Part shown: positions 11,268 to 25,000 of the stretch, in pieces
Numbering within the stretch: the stretch's first letter is position 1
Layout: every line of letters starts with the position of its first letter
Assembly (NCBI RefSeq): GCF_022201045.2
Contig: NC_068564.1
Coordinates: 29,417,001-29,481,000, forward strand
Direction: 5' to 3'
DNA length: 64,000 nt
Source: Citrus sinensis
Taxonomy: Eukaryota > Streptophyta > Magnoliopsida > Sapindales > Rutaceae
Position numbers and translations under genes: made by a program
Notes under the pieces: model-generated
What the model saw: the letters and a program-made list of their open reading frames with translations, nothing else
Told to the model about the DNA's origin: nothing
Databases searched by the model: none

Positions 11268-12600
11268 GACCATTCAGTCTAGTCTAAAAGTCAGGTCAAC
11301 GTAGAATCAAAGTCTTCCGCAAAGGGTTTAATGCCTGAAAGATTCGTTCACACAGTACACAATGGAATCAGAAAATGACCAATGACGGAGATAAAATTTA
11401 GCTGCAGATAAGATGGAAGATTATATTCAAACAAAAAACTTGTTCAAATACAGGTGTGCACTCATGTGGGTTTCCGTAATAAGACTAAAAATAACCCAGA
11501 AACAACAAATAAAATAAAGAAAAAAAATCCCAGTTTTGCTACTCAGAAACCCAGAAGGAGTATAAAGCTGCAATTTTGACTAGAGGTTATCAAATGATTT
11601 GATATATACACAAAGAGAATCAACGCAAAGTTGCATATAGATAAGCCCGGAATAGATGAAGGAACACCCATGTAAGATATCTAAAAACATGTCATAATTC
11701 AATAATGCAATAATATTATCTCTTTACCTTTTTCCAAAATGAAAAAGGCAAAAAAAAAAAAATGTCTCAACAAAACCCAAAATTTTATCCTGTAAGAGGG
11801 GTGGAGAGGTAGCAACAGAAAATCGACATGGCTAAATAGATGAAGAAAAATTGACAACATTCCAAATATTGATAAAGTTTAGTTGAAGGAAACTAATCAT
11901 ACAAATCCATTGAACCTTTACATATATAGAAAACCAGTTGTTCAAGTTATGGTGCCCATCAATCAAGATCTAATGATAAGCCAATTGACATTTTAAAAAT
12001 ACAAAAACAACCCAGAATACAAAACCAAAAAAAGAAAACACAGAGATCATAAAATCTTTTAAAAGAGAATTATTAGAGTGAGAGTGGTACCTCAAAATTT
12101 GCATAATTTATCAAAGATAAATATTTTCCAAAATTGAGAGTTACAAAACATTAAAGGAGGAAAAGCAAAACAAAGAAAAGAAAGAGATGGGGAGAGAGAA
12201 AGTGAAAGAATGATTAAAAATCATTACCTGATTGATTAAAGAGTCAAAGCTAAATGAACAAGACCCACCACCACCACCTCCACCACTACCATCAACAACA
12301 GCAACAACAAAGAACACAAATTTCACAAACCCACCTCGGATTTTCTCCCTCTCTCTCTTCCCCCCTCCTTACAAAATGTCAAAATGGAATCTTTTTGTTT
12401 TCCTCTCTTGTTTTTGGTTTATAGCTAAAAAATTGAAACCAAACGAAATAGAAAAAGATGATTTTTTTTTTTTCCTTTAATCTGTGAAACCTACAATATT
12501 ATGTCTAGAAAATGGAATCTTTAGAAGAATGAAACAAAAAGCTCTGCAAGAAGAACAACAACAAATCAACAAAGCATACATATTCACCTCCTCTCCCTCT
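11268..12600 (-). promoter_or_regulatory. WRKY2 5' UTR with probable leader intron, and promoter
   Basis: On the minus strand a good acceptor (TTTCAG) ends at 11337, 70 nt upstream of the start codon. Two candidate donors lie upstream: GAG|GTACCA with exon end at 12091, and CAG|GTAATG with exon end at 12228. This suggests a leader intron of roughly 750-890 bp with possible alternative donors. Beyond it are CCA/CAA-type triplet runs (12265-12312) and pyrimidine-rich DNA up to about 12600 that would be the first leader exon and core promoter. Confidence 0.5.
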
Positions 12601-12999
12601 CCCTCTCTTATTTGTGTTTCATTGATTGCTTGTTCTAGTACTATTCATTTTAACTAATCATTCACCCTTTTGTTTGTTTCTGGACTGGCCAAAGCCAATG
12701 GCAGAGCGCCATGTGAACGAGGGCGGGTTATAAATTCCCCGAGAGCAGTGATGCAATTGGTTGTATGGAAGAATTATAGGAAAGTGAGTTGTAGGTTAAT
12801 TAATTTGGAGTAATTAGTGATAATAATAAAAATAATAATAATTGGTAAATATGTGTAACGTTGGGGTGTCAAGTGATTTGGGTGCCTAACACCTGTACCC
12901 TTGTAAAGTGAAGATGTTATAACCGCCTGCTGCCCAAACTCGATCCCTTCGAGGCTTCAGCTCCTTCCACTTCGATATCTTATGAACTCAGAATCAGTT

Positions 13000-13504
13000 A
13001 GCTAAATGCTATAATTTTTAAAATTATTATTGCTAATTATATTATACAAATAATTAATTATAAAAATAATTAGTTGATTTTTTTTATAAAATTTATTTTT
13101 GAAAGTAACGTGATTTGTGAGTTTTAAAAACAGTCGTATATATTTTTATAAATTTTATTATTAAATTACTGTAAAAATATAAATAATTAAATTAGGTATA
13201 ATATTTGATTGCGTACATGTAATAATTAGTAACCAAAATAAATATTTTTATTTTATAATTAATGAAATAATTTTTTTCATTTTTTCATATATATATATAT
13301 ATATATAGAATAATATTAAGTATTAAATTAATTTTCAAAAATAGGTTTTTAAGAAGCTACTTTTTTCTATTTTTTAAAATTTAATATAGGATAAGTTGAT
13401 TTTACCAAAAGTGATTTCTAAAAAAAATTGTTGAACACTAAAATTAGCTTTTAATTTTTTAAAATTACTTTTAAACTCTTAAAAATCAATCCCGAACGGA
13501 CCCT
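13000..13504. mobile_element. Probable decayed hAT-type miniature transposon, one recognisable end
   Basis: Read on the minus strand from 13504, the sequence begins GGGTCCGTTCGGGATTG and continues into AAAAGT/TTTTAA-rich DNA. That is the look of a widespread plant miniature element family. The other end near 13000 has decayed and no target-site duplication can be paired, so the left limit is only approximate. Confidence 0.35.
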
Positions 13505-15018
13505 TATTTTTTTATTTTTCATTCCATTTTCTATTGTATGGTTTTAGAAAACACCACCCATTTTATCATTTGGTGATGAATAAACAAAATAATAAATTAA
13601 TACTCCCATCTCCATTGACATAAACCAAATTCACTAATGAACAGGAGTATGAATGGATATTTTTGCAACGGTTGGATTTAATTGGTCATTTGGAACATAT
13701 ATGGAGTCTACACTTTTTTTTTTAATTTAATAATTTTGAGTTTCTGTATGTGTGATCAATCAAACCAAGTTGGTAAATTGTATTAACTCAATCAATTCAA
13801 TGGATGGAGTAAAGATGTTACTTTGTTTGTTGGGGTGTGAAGTTTGACATGATTTTTTTGAATGGTAAAGAATCAAATCATAACAACATATTATCAAACT
13901 TTCGAGTTGGTTTCACTAACACCAGTTGATTAATTTTTTATTTACAATTTAATCCAATCGAACCCATTTAAATTAATCATTAGTTTGTTTTTTTTCCCAA
14001 GATTAACCCAACCATAAGGCTTAAAATTATGCATGAAGAAGTGGACTGTTGAAGCAAATGAATAAATTATAAACACGAATTTTAACATAGTGGATGATCG
14101 GAGCTCCCAAAGATGGACTTTAATGGAAGTGACAAATGACACCCAAGTGGCCACCAAATGTAAATTCCTAGAATCTGCTAAAAAAAATTAATTACTTAAT
14201 TAATTAATTAAAATATCAGGATTAAAAAGAAGGGCAGTCTACACAAGTAAACTGATGTATCAGAATTCCGAAAGAACCAAAAAAAAAAAAAAAGACTTTC
14301 CCATTTTAATTTGAGCCATATTTTTGGAACCATATTGGATAGCTCTATTACTTTTTTTTTTTTTTTTAATATAGTATTGTTGAAATGAAAAGGACCAGCT
14401 GATAATCATCTCTAATTTTATTCTTTTTTTTATTTTTTTTTCCAAAAGACCTAAAGAGGATCCAATTCTAGCCTAATCATTTCACGCCCACCCCTATAAA
14501 ATAATCAATAAATAAATTCTAGTTATCTCTTGCCGCGTGACCTTACTTTTTATTTTATTTATTTTATTTTTTTGTTTTCCGGTTTGGTTTATTGTTACTT
14601 GCGGGTTGCCCACTAACAACGTAAAGTTGAGTTCATATTCTTTCCCATAAAGCTTATGCCCCATTTTCATTTTTTGCATTACTAGTTTGATCTTCTAGAG
14701 CACTAGCTTCAATCATGCATGGTTTATTAGATTATGTGAAAACCTTTTAATTAAACCAACAGTATTGTATAGGATGTGGCACAAAGTACTAGTTTTAAAT
14801 TAATTGAAAACAAGACCATGGGTGGATGGCAGTGCCTGAGCTGAGATTTTGTTTGGGCTACATGTCGTGTGCAGAAGTTACAGTGTATATAAATTAAACC
14901 CATGAGTTGAATCTTTCAAAAGAAATAGAAGAAAGCAACTGATGATAATGGAGCCAAAAACTGGCACCAGAAAAGCATGAAAACATTGTTGTTTGAAGAT
15001 GTTCAGAATGTGCCAACT

Positions 15019-15141
15019 GGGGGGGGGGGGGGGGTAACCCATGCATGCCTCATGTATCTGTCTGCATATATATATATACACACACACACAGCCTACATCA
15101 TGCGTGTAATGTATGTATGTATGTATGTCAGTATGTATGTG
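15019..15141 (+). repeat. Homopolymer G16 and TA/CA/GTAT microsatellites
   Basis: An uninterrupted run of 16 G (15019-15034) is followed by (TA)n and (CA)n at about 15066-15090 and (GTAT)n at about 15112-15141. These are simple repeats in intergenic DNA. Confidence 0.92.
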
Positions 15142-17436
15142 AATATGAGGAAACAAACAGCATTTCGGTCTAATCTACTTCTTCTTCATGTGGGTACGTG
15201 ACAAAGATAATTTTTATCTTTTATGTAATACTTTATTTGTTTATTTTCTTCTTATGGGCAGTTTTTCCCCCCCACCCGGTCAAAAAGATTATTTGACCGA
15301 GTCTTTGTCTCTTAGCCCATGTCTCACGGACACAGTACTGTTGCTAATGTTTTATTTATTATATTCTATTACCCGGACACAAAAAGTCCAGTGGAGTTGA
15401 TCACTTTCCATAAAGGAGCTCTACTAATACATTGTTTTTGGGTTAAAAAAATTCCAATGCATGCACAGCTTCATGAACTAGAATAAGAAAGTGCAATTAT
15501 AGTAAAAAACTTAACGTAATAGAAGCAAGATTATGATCTCCAGAGAGTAAAGGATTTTTTTTGTTTGTATTGGCTATAGAAAGGGCTTCAGATTCATGGC
15601 TCATGCAGCCGGCAGCATATGAGTTTTCATTTTTCAAACATGGTCTCCGGTTTGTGTGTGTCAGGATTCGGGACGCAGGTTAGATATGTGTGTGTGTGGG
15701 GACATGTGATAGAGAAAATTGGGAGCCACGCTGCCCAATGCCAATCTTTTTTTATTCTTTTTGGACTTTTTCCATTTCCAAGCAACAAATTTGAGTCACA
15801 CAGTCAGCGGAAGCTGAGTAAAACCATATTATCTGTCAAGTTATGGGGCCTCTTTCAGGACTGAATTCCATGACTTCCAATTTCAGGTACTGTTGCAAAT
15901 TCGGCCATAAGGGGTCCCACGTTTATTGGCCATCATCACTATTTGTTGGATTAGTTATGAGCCGGGCTTACTCTTTTGAGCCCATGTCGGCCCAATTACT
16001 TGGGGATTCTGGATTCTGGATTCTGGAGATTGCGGCAACAATCATCAGCGGATATTGGATGACACAGAAACCCCATTTACTTGCCTTTCTTCATTTCGTA
16101 AAAGCACCACTGACTGATTGATTGATTCATCATCAATCCCAGGCCACAGGGGCTTAAGTCAAAAGCGTCATGAGTGTTTGATTTCAAAACAATGATACCA
16201 AGGTACTTATTCTTGAAGAGTGAGTGATCCGAGATGGTCCAAAAGCGACCAATGTGTCGTGGGAAAAGAATAAGAAGACAAAACTTTCATATCAAACGCC
16301 TGTAGAGCATCATGCAAGAACATGCAAATGATGGCATAAATTTGGAAAAAAAAAGATTTGACTAATACGCCTATTTGGGTAAAAGCCATAATTCATGGGA
16401 CATAATGAGAAACAGGGCAAATCTTTGACATTTAAAAGCATGTAAGATCGTGTTGAATCAAAGGCAATACCGCAATAGTGGTTTAGTTATTACATTGAAC
16501 TATTTTAGCAGGATGAGGCACCTTTAGGTAACAGTGAAAAATCTTTTGACATTCATCAAGGGTTTTTTGAAATTTATTTCATAGGGTTTAAGGTAGATTC
16601 AGCAACTAACGGTCAATGAAAAATCGTAAATACAGATAATAGAGTAGCTAAATGAGAAATGAAAGGCAATCAGCTCATCATGGTAATAATAACAAGTTAC
16701 ATGAATATATGAATCGCTTGCTTGGAAGTAATTGTCAACTCAAAACTCATCAAATTGAAAAACAACAGATTCATGAAATCCCTGCCTCTACTTCATACAA
16801 CACAAACACACACACGCTTAGCAATTTTTAATATTCATTTAGTCTGAATATGTTATGAACGTCATCAATTTGATTCTTTTTTAAGCCAAAACAAGAGTTT
16901 TTTTTTTTATAAGAGCCAAAACAAGAGTTGAAACAGCCACTATGCACACACACGTGCACATACAGTCTTGTTCCTGAATTTTTTGCATATATGCTTTCTC
17001 AAATTCAAAATTATTAACACAATCACTTAATTGCACCATAAATTAGATGACAATTACGAGTTTACTTTGTCAAATAATGCTACCTACAACTTTACAAAAT
17101 GTTCCTCTCACTGATCACATTCCAACATTCTATGAACAACAATTGGCAATTGCGACAAACAATTAGTGGAACATAAATTAGCAAAACTGTGACAGGAAGA
17201 AGAAGCTAATGGCAAAGGAACAACGTCTTGAAGTCTCTACTAACAGAAACAATGATGAAAAGAAAAAGAAAATATAACTTATCCAACTTACAGCAACTGA
17301 AAGACCCCAAACTTTGTTCCTCCGTGTTCTCTCTGTCTCATTCAGTGTTCTATTATTTACACTAGGTGAAACGGGTAGGACAAACCTCATCTCTAATATC
17401 AGAGGTTCAACTCGCTGATACTGCATCTTTGTTGCC

Positions 17437-20400
17437 TTAGCCTGAACTAGATTCTCTCTCTCGCAATTCTTCAATAACTGTGTCTTTCAGCGAGAAACTA
17501 TCAAGGCTATCACCTTCTGTATCAACTTGAAGCTCTTTGAACATTGCCATTACCTGTATCATGGTTGGCCGCTTGAATGGCCTGTCATCTAGGCACTCAA
17601 ATGAAATTCTTAGATACTGGTACAGTTCAGTCTCATCTGATGTCTGCATTGTCAACTCAGGGTCCAGTATCTCATTGATTCTTTTCTCCCTGTGAAGTTG
17701 CTTTGCCCATCCAACTAGGTTGTTATCATCACCAAACTCAGAAGGGTCTATTGGCCTTTTTCCTGAAAGAAGCTCTAGTAGTATGACACCATAGCTATAG
17801 ACATCACCTTTTGTTGTGCAGCGGAAACTCTGGTAGTACTCGGGGGGAACATAACCTGGAGTTCCTGCAAGGGTGCTTACACTGAGATGAGTATCCAGAG
17901 CATTCACCAATCTTGCCATGCCAAAATCTGAAACCCTGGCCTCAAAATTTTCATCCAGAAGAACATTGCTAGACTTCATATCCCGGTGAATAATGTGAGG
18001 TATGCAGCTGTGGTGAAGGAATGCAAGGCCACGTGCTGACCCTATAGCTATCTTCTTTCTAGCGGCCCAGTCAAGCTCTGTGCCGCCTCCTTTGGCCCTG
18101 TCATGAAGGACAGACTCCAGACTCCCCCATTTCATGTACTCATACACAAGAAGCCTCTCTTCACCTATTTTGCAGTATCCCAGCAAAGGAACCAGGTTTC
18201 GGTGCTTAATCTTCCCAATAGTTTCCATCTCTGCCATAAATTCTCTGTCTCCCTGACCTGTAACATGAATTAATTTCTTGATTGCAACGACAGAGCCATC
18301 TCTCAGTTGTGCCTTGTAAACCTCACCAAACCCTCCAGAGCCAATCATACTATCAGCACTGAAACCATTAGTAGCTTCAAGCAGATGTGCAAAGGTCAGT
18401 TTCCGCAGAGGTTTCTCAAATGTGGCAACATTGATGCTCAGTGGCTCAGGGACACTGGATAGTTTCCAGCTACTGCTACCTGAAGTTGGGAGGCTTTCAA
18501 TGTATTTCTCTCTCTGTTCGTCCTTCTTCTGGTCTTTCTTCACTCGATACAAAGCTAATGTAAGCCCAAGGATAATCAAGAGGAAGAATGCAATGCCAAT
18601 AACCACCCCTGTTTCCACATTCTGCTTCTTTTCATGGGGGTGGACAGTCGCTGCATGGTTGCCAGAGCTACAAGGGAGCAAGGGCAACCCACAGAGGCCA
18701 GAATTGTTCTCATATCTGGAGGCTGGGAAAGTAGTCAGTTGACCTCCGGATGGAATGATACCAGATAAGTTGTTGTTGGACACATCAAGGTCACTGAGAA
18801 AAGAGAGACCCCCTAATGAACCTGGGATAGATCCTTGAAAATTATTATGAGAGAGATCCAGAACACCAATTGCTTTCAGACCTCCAAAGCTGTCAGGGAT
18901 ATGACCTGTTAGCTTGTTGTGTCCCAAATTCAAGACTTGCAAATAGTTCAACGAACCAAAATTCTCAGGAAGAGTTCCTGACAAGGAATTATAGGAGAGA
19001 TCAAGGTAGATCAAGCTTCCATTGGTGGTGAATGTATACATTGTCATGCCAGTGTAAATTCTAGTTGATGGGCAAGAATGAACCATTGGAAAGCCTTCCA
19101 GCCTCTCTGGTCGGATCCCCTCGAATTCAACTAGTCCTCCAGCACCCCTACATGCTGTACCACCCTCATTTCTCACAAATGCAAACTGCTTTCCCGAAAC
19201 AATTCCCGGCATGACTACGCCAGCTTGGTTAGCAAGCTCCGATGGGAGAGGACCACTTAGGTTATTGCTATTCAAGTCAAGCCAAACAAGACTCCTGCAC
19301 TTGCCAAGCCCCTGAGGTACCTGTCCTGTGAGCGAATTGTTACCCAGTTGGAGTATAGCAAGTTTAACAAGATTTCCAATGCCGGCAGGGATTTCTCCGG
19401 TGAGTTGGTTGCTGGAAAGTGACACCCATAGCATATTTGTGCAGCTGGCAATGGACTTTGGAATGGCTCCAGTGAGGTGATTGTTGTTGAGAATTAGGGT
19501 CTCCAGGTTTCCTCCGTTGACACAAATGCCTTCTGGGATTTCACCTGTAAGGTTATTTGCCCACATTACAAGATCAGATAGATTTGGCAAGGACCAAATT
19601 TCTGACGGAACTGGACCGGCCAAGCTGTTGAAACTAAGATCAATCGTTTTCAAATTCTTGCAGCTTCCAAGCTCTAAGGGCACAGTACCGGAGAGGTAAT
19701 TGTTCGGCAACACTATCTTTTCTAGAGCTGGAAAATTTGGAGGCGAACAGAACCCTGATGGGATAGTTCCTGTGAAGCCATTAGAACTGAGGTCGAGTAC
19801 CCGAAGTTGAGTACAATTGGTGAGGGACAGCGGCACAGGACCACTAATGTTGTTGAATGGGACATAAAGATATATCAGACTTGAAATCTTGCTTACAACA
19901 GTGTTAAGAAAATTTCCTGAGAGCATATTGCTGCCAAGATTGAGGCTATGCAAAGAAGAACATGATGCAAAAGTTGAGGGTAGTTCACCAGTAAGCCTGT
20001 TGGATGAAAGATCAAGCTCCCGAAGAGTCCCACAAGCCTGTCCCAACTCAGGAGGGATCTCACCAGCAAACTGATTATGTGCCAAAGACAGCTGCTTCAA
20101 ATTCCTGAAACTCCCCAACAGGAAGCCTGGGATACCACCCTGCAGTGCATTATGGGACATATTAAGCGTCTCCAGAAGCTGACAATTCTTCAGGCTAGCA
20201 GGAAATTCAGTTCCAGAGAGACCATTTTGAGAGAGAGTGATCACGGAGAGGTTGCCGCAGCGTCCAAAATCAAGATTGGAGAATTTGCCAGTGAAGTTGT
20301 TGTGGGATAGATCAAGATATTTGAGAGATCCGGACGAGTCTGCCACAAAGCTAGCCGGTATCTCCCCTGATAAGAGATTGTAAGAAAGGTCAATGGTGGA

Positions 20401-21150
20401 AATACTCTTGCAATTAACTGAAGTAGCATTCAGCTTGCCGGGGAGCTTATTATCAGAAAAGTTTAGCAGATTCAAGTTCTGGCAATTGGAAAGAGAATAC
20501 GTCAACAGGGCAGAATCCGATATCTGATTGCCGGAGAGGTCAAGCTGGAGAAGAGAAGGGCCAATATGGAGACTACCCCCAGATATTGAATTGTGAGAGA
20601 GGTTAACATAAGACAGACGATCACAGGAGAGCAAAAAAGATCTGCCAGGAAGAGAGCCTGTAATGTTGTTTGACGAAAGGTCCATTGTCACCAGGCTGCA
20701 GGAGCTAGTTTTGGATGTTGATAGATCACCAGCAGAGAAAGAATTGCCCTGCAAATTCAGATGCTCGAGATATGGCAAAGCTGTGAGAGTTGTGAGGTTT
20801 AAGCTACCACTAAGGCCAAGGTTGTTGAGGTTGAGGGAGGTAACGTGGCTATTAAGAGAACAAGAAACCCCTTGCCATGAACATGGAGTTAAAGCATCAG
20901 CAGTCCAGTTGGCCAAGTACCCATTTGGATCAGAACCAATAGAGGATTGCTTGAAAGCCATCAAAATTGTCAACTCTTCATTGCCGCCGCTTTGCCTTGA
21001 AGATGATGATAGTTCTCTAGCATATGATGGCATTATTAGCAAGTGACAGAGAAGCAACAACCATAGCACAAAGCCAAAGATTCCCATGATTCCTTTCCCT
21101 TGTTGCTGTTGATCTTGTGATAATAACGATACCCTCCACTCTGTCTTCAT
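17437..21150 (-). CDS. BRL1: BRI1-like brassinosteroid receptor kinase, BRL1/BRL3 clade, intronless, 1237 aa
   Basis: One continuous frame. A hydrophobic signal segment lies at about 22-46, an N-terminal cap with paired cysteines (about 57-97), then about two dozen LRRs. These are interrupted by the island domain at about 640-707 ([20 protein letters not shown]), which contacts brassinosteroid in this family. Five or so LRRs follow, then a cysteine pair, a membrane span at about 847-868, and a kinase domain: glycine loop GSGGFGEVY 937-945, Lys958, HRD 1055-1057, DFG 1075-1077. HRD and DFG are intact, so an active kinase is expected. The juxtamembrane [23 protein letters not shown] stretch is nearly invariant in BRL1/BRL3. 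In Arabidopsis BRL1 and BRL3 bind brassinosteroid and act in vascular tissue and root stem-cell niche. The BRL1 label over BRL3 rests on synteny. The signal peptide fits better if translation starts at Met22 or if the N-region is unusually long. Confidence 0.93.
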   Translation of the reverse strand: MKTEWRVSLLSQDQQQQGKGIMGIFGFVLWLLLLCHLLIMPSYARELSSSSRQSGGNEELTILMAFKQSSIGSDPNGYLANWTADALTPCSWQGVSCSLNSHVTSLNLNNLGLSGSLNLTTLTALPYLEHLNLQGNSFSAGDLSTSKTSSCSLVTMDLSSNNITGSLPGRSFLLSCDRLSYVNLSHNSISGGSLHIGPSLLQLDLSGNQISDSALLTYSLSNCQNLNLLNFSDNKLPGKLNATSVNCKSISTIDLSYNLLSGEIPASFVADSSGSLKYLDLSHNNFTGKFSNLDFGRCGNLSVITLSQNGLSGTEFPASLKNCQLLETLNMSHNALQGGIPGFLLGSFRNLKQLSLAHNQFAGEIPPELGQACGTLRELDLSSNRLTGELPSTFASCSSLHSLNLGSNMLSGNFLNTVVSKISSLIYLYVPFNNISGPVPLSLTNCTQLRVLDLSSNGFTGTIPSGFCSPPNFPALEKIVLPNNYLSGTVPLELGSCKNLKTIDLSFNSLAGPVPSEIWSLPNLSDLVMWANNLTGEIPEGICVNGGNLETLILNNNHLTGAIPKSIASCTNMLWVSLSSNQLTGEIPAGIGNLVKLAILQLGNNSLTGQVPQGLGKCRSLVWLDLNSNNLSGPLPSELANQAGVVMPGIVSGKQFAFVRNEGGTACRGAGGLVEFEGIRPERLEGFPMVHSCPSTRIYTGMTMYTFTTNGSLIYLDLSYNSLSGTLPENFGSLNYLQVLNLGHNKLTGHIPDSFGGLKAIGVLDLSHNNFQGSIPGSLGGLSFLSDLDVSNNNLSGIIPSGGQLTTFPASRYENNSGLCGLPLLPCSSGNHAATVHPHEKKQNVETGVVIGIAFFLLIILGLTLALYRVKKDQKKDEQREKYIESLPTSGSSSWKLSSVPEPLSINVATFEKPLRKLTFAHLLEATNGFSADSMIGSGGFGEVYKAQLRDGSVVAIKKLIHVTGQGDREFMAEMETIGKIKHRNLVPLLGYCKIGEERLLVYEYMKWGSLESVLHDRAKGGGTELDWAARKKIAIGSARGLAFLHHSCIPHIIHRDMKSSNVLLDENFEARVSDFGMARLVNALDTHLSVSTLAGTPGYVPPEYYQSFRCTTKGDVYSYGVILLELLSGKRPIDPSEFGDDNNLVGWAKQLHREKRINEILDPELTMQTSDETELYQYLRISFECLDDRPFKRPTMIQVMAMFKELQVDTEGDSLDSFSLKDTVIEELRERESSSG

Positions 21151-22060
21151 TTTTTTTTTCTTTTGCTCTTTAAATTTCTTTTGGGTCTCAAATCCTCACA
21201 TCCAAAAAATGACCAAATGAGCTGACATAAAAGAGCAACTTTTTTTATTCTCCGTTCTTCAAAAAATTGTTTTAATTTTGAAGTGGTTGAGTGAGCAATA
21301 GTAATCTCTGTGCAGCCCCCATACGAAAGCCGAACAGCACCAAACCAAGATTCATAGCTCCTCCAAATTTATCTTCTTCTTCTTCTTCACTTTGAGATCT
21401 GTTTGCATTTTCCAAAATGACCGACCCCTTTTCTTTTTTCTTCCTTGGCCAGCTGAAATTAAATAATAAAAATCACTATCAAAGATCCTGAAACTTACAT
21501 AAATTCAACACCATACAACAATAATAATAATAATAACAGTAATACATAAACAAAAAAGGTAAAAATGAAAAGAGTACCTGAGTCTTGAGCGGAGGTTGTT
21601 AACTTGTTATGTAAATGCTATGTAATGGGGAAGTGAGTGAAAGTACAGGAAGTGACAGAACAGACAGAACAAAAGTACTATGTTCAGAAATGTCGGGTCC
21701 GGTTTAGTTTCGATAAAAACAAGATTTTCTTTTGGTACCCAAAGAGGGGAAAAAAAAAAGCACTGTTTTGGCGGCAACAAAAGAAAAATGGGTTGATGAA
21801 GATGGAAGAAGCTGTTGGCGCTGCAAAAGAAGGAAAACAAGAGGAAGTGGGAGAGGGAGAGGGAGAGGGAGAAGAAGAAGAAAGAAGAACGAAAGTGTTG
21901 AAAAAAGAAAAGAAAAAGAAAAGAAACTTGGAGACTCAAAAACGAAAAATAAATAAATAAAGAATTCAAAGAATTAAAGAATAGAATAGTGATAACTAGT
22001 TGGTGGGTGCATTGCATTGGAGTTGGAGTGAGAGGAGGAGGCAGCATAAAAGAGTAAATT
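21151..22060 (-). promoter_or_regulatory. BRL1-type 5' UTR with probable leader intron
   Basis: A strong donor CAG|GTACTC on the minus strand ends an exon at 21578. Several TTTCAG acceptors lie downstream of it, for example those ending at 21489 and 21449, so the leader probably contains an intron just before the intronless coding region. The exon beyond 21578 is very pyrimidine-rich on the transcript strand, with a CTCCCT-type repeat near 21848-21895. The position of the transcription start cannot be fixed by eye. Confidence 0.45.
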
Positions 22061-25000
22061 GTTTGTGGGAGTGATGCTTCCTCCCCAATTACATTTTTTA
22101 TTTATTTATTTATTTTTCTTATTTTTCGGGTCCAGTCAAACTTTGGATTTGATTCTCAGAGCCTGCTCTTTTTCGGATGAATTACCCGGCACGCACGTCT
22201 CTTCCCTCCGTGACTTCCTTTAAAATTCTCCTGCCACCTTATTTCCCAACAAAATTACAGTGAGGTCCCTTGCATTTTATCAAAATCTCATCCTGTGCAA
22301 AAAGTTAGAAAATATATATATATATATACTTACTAAAATCCTGCACCAATCGACCGCCAATTTAGTGGTTGAATCTTTGGACTTTGCGACTCAAACTTTT
22401 ACTTTTCTAGTTTTCTTTATTTTTCATTACGTGGTATTTTGTTTTGTCCTCTCTCTAGCTGGGGAAAACAAATTTATGGGGAAAATAAAAAATAAAAAGT
22501 TAATTTTATATCTTATCTTTACATTTATGTGCCTTTAGTAAATTACATTATAAAACATACGTATGTGAAGACGTGATACCTTTAATATTTGGTCTTGCGA
22601 CACATTGTCCTTGAGTATCTATTATAAAAAAAAAAAACAAAAAAAAAAACAAAATTGGTCTGGTAATCTAATTTAGTGCTCATATCACTTTTTAATACAT
22701 TGTTCTGCTTATTAATTTGCCCTAAAAGGGGATCCAGTTCTTGTATATAATACAATAATCTTCACCAATTACATACAAGACATAGGGTCACTAAAGATTA
22801 AAGAACAAGTTGTGATTTTTATTTTTTATTTTTGCTATTTCAGATGATATTAATTTGATAACCAACACGATTGCGACGCATTTGGATCCTGCTACTTGGG
22901 AAGTAACATTTTTTTTAGCGTATTTTACAGCTGAATAATCAACAATACAAGATGAAGAAAAAAAAATTGTTAGGGGAATTTTAATTTCACCTAAGGCTTT
23001 ACAAATAAAAATATTAAATAAATAAAAGATGAAGAATAAAAACAATCACATAATAAAAGAATTTACGTCAAAAACTTCACCAGAAATGAGAGAGAAAAAT
23101 TCATTGTGTGAAAAATTATTACAATCACTTTAATATTTTTCTCACACTCAAAATCCTAATAACACTTAATCTCTCAATGGATCTATAACTTCTCTCACAC
23201 TGGAAATTTTCTACTGGAACATAAATTAATTATTGTGTTATACAGATAAGTGAATCCAACCTATGTGAATATAATTATTATTTTTTGTAGACAAATAATT
23301 TCTTTTCTTATACAAGATGTATTTCTCCTTGAAAAAGGAGACATATCTCCAAACAAAATTGTCAATGTAACAAAAATTTTCAATGGGAAAAAAGTCTAAG
23401 ATAGCTAGCGATCTGGGAACTACTTTCTTGTGGAAGGCATGTTGAATAAAATTGACAATAAAAGGATAACACATCCACCAAAAACGACCATGTTAGGTAA
23501 CATAGTGCCAAAATAACATCCCTTAATTTAAATATTAAGGCATTAAATAGTTTAGGTCAATGATGTACGTATATAAACAAAAAGGATATGATGAGCATAA
23601 TTATTTATAGAATATACAAGCATGCGTTTCATTCTTACATCACTGATATTGATAGAATGATTCAAAATTGATATTAAAAGAATAATTGATGCACATACAA
23701 CAATGAAAGAGAGAAAGAAAGAATCCTTTGGGTATTGTATATACAACGGAAGAAGAGACAATATTTTTCTCGGGAAAGTGATGGGTATCATACATGCATG
23801 TACATAAATATTAAGACAAAACAAAGTTTTAAAAAGATGGAGCCTTTGGTTATGGTTAGGGTTAGGGTTAGGGTTAGTGCAAAGGGTGTTGGGTTTTGTA
23901 ATCACTCTTTTATTATTTTCTTATATCACAATTTGTCTGCATGTATGCAATACGCACGAGGGCATCCTATTCTCATTAGTTCCCGTTAGATTCGCATTTT
24001 GCTTCCATGTTTTAAATAATAACTATAATTATTGTTGTTGAAGTATTATTATTATTTAGCATTAAAATAAGATTAAGTTTCACTAGAAAACAGCGGAATC
24101 CTCGCAAAGAAACCAGGCAGATTTATGGACCGTCCCCCTTTATTTAATAAATATTTTTGGGTTTCGTTTTTTTTTTCTTTTTTGCCTTTTTCTTTTTTCC
24201 CCCTTTTTCAAAATGGGATTTTGAATAAAGTGCATACCACTCTCTTTCCCTTTGCCCCACTCCTTAGAAAAGCCAAGAGTTTAATCTTGACAATATTTCC
24301 TTTTGTCACACGAGCGTCCCCTCAAACCCCATGTGTTATCAATCATTTTCTTTGTTTGTATTTATCTTTCATTTTGAAAGAATGCTTACATGAATAGTTA
24401 ATTAAATACCAACTGTAATACGCTTGTCAATAGACACATAACATCAAATTTATAAAAACTAAGTAATGACATCTTAGATCACACGAAGATTTTTATTTAA
24501 AGGCTGTAATTTATCGCATAGTCTATCTAATATTTCTTCTTTAATTATTCGTATACTCCAAACTTATGATATATATTATGTCTAATTTTATTGAAAAAAA
24601 AAAAGAAAAATACGAGAGCGTAAAGGAAATATTTGATATTGTTAATGAAAAATGAGGACATTACATGATACAACAGTTGTATTTTAAATATAACCTGATC
24701 ATATTGATTTTTTCAATTAAAATATTTTGTTGTTGGCGTGAAAATGAAATGAATTTTTAAAAAAAAAGAAAAAAAAAACTACAAACCATTTCGTTAAATT
24801 TTGGAGTGCTTGGATGGAGTGTACCAAAAGACAAGGCAACAAAAAGTCTAATTCCACGGGTTTGAAAATCAAGAGTCTTTAATTAATTGTAATATATATA
24901 TACATATGTACACGCGCGCACACTACCCCCCAAAGTATTTTTATAAAAATTAATGAAATTTAATAATTGAATTATATCGCGTACGTGTGGGTGTGTGGAC

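Larger units (their letters stand above)
12601..17436. other. Intergenic region between WRKY2 promoter and the BRL1 3' end
   Basis: No gene is supported over about 4.8 kb. It is AT-rich with many homopolymer and dinucleotide runs. The part nearest 17437 (about 17100-17436) is the presumed 3' UTR of the BRL1-type gene. The open frames here are low-complexity or contain no recognisable domain. Confidence 0.5.

Noticed and set aside
21607-22047. 146-codon minus-strand frame upstream of BRL1
   Set aside because: It is a Phe/Leu/Ser run read from a pyrimidine-rich leader; low-complexity composition, no domain, and it lies where the BRL1 5' UTR is expected.
22790-23470. Possible LTR remnant
   Set aside because: Phrase-level resemblance only; no paired ends, primer-binding site or coding remains.
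23552-23989. Overlapping open frames on both strands near the GGTTAG repeat
   Set aside because: No domain character, AT-rich codons, no splice context; explained by chance in intergenic DNA.
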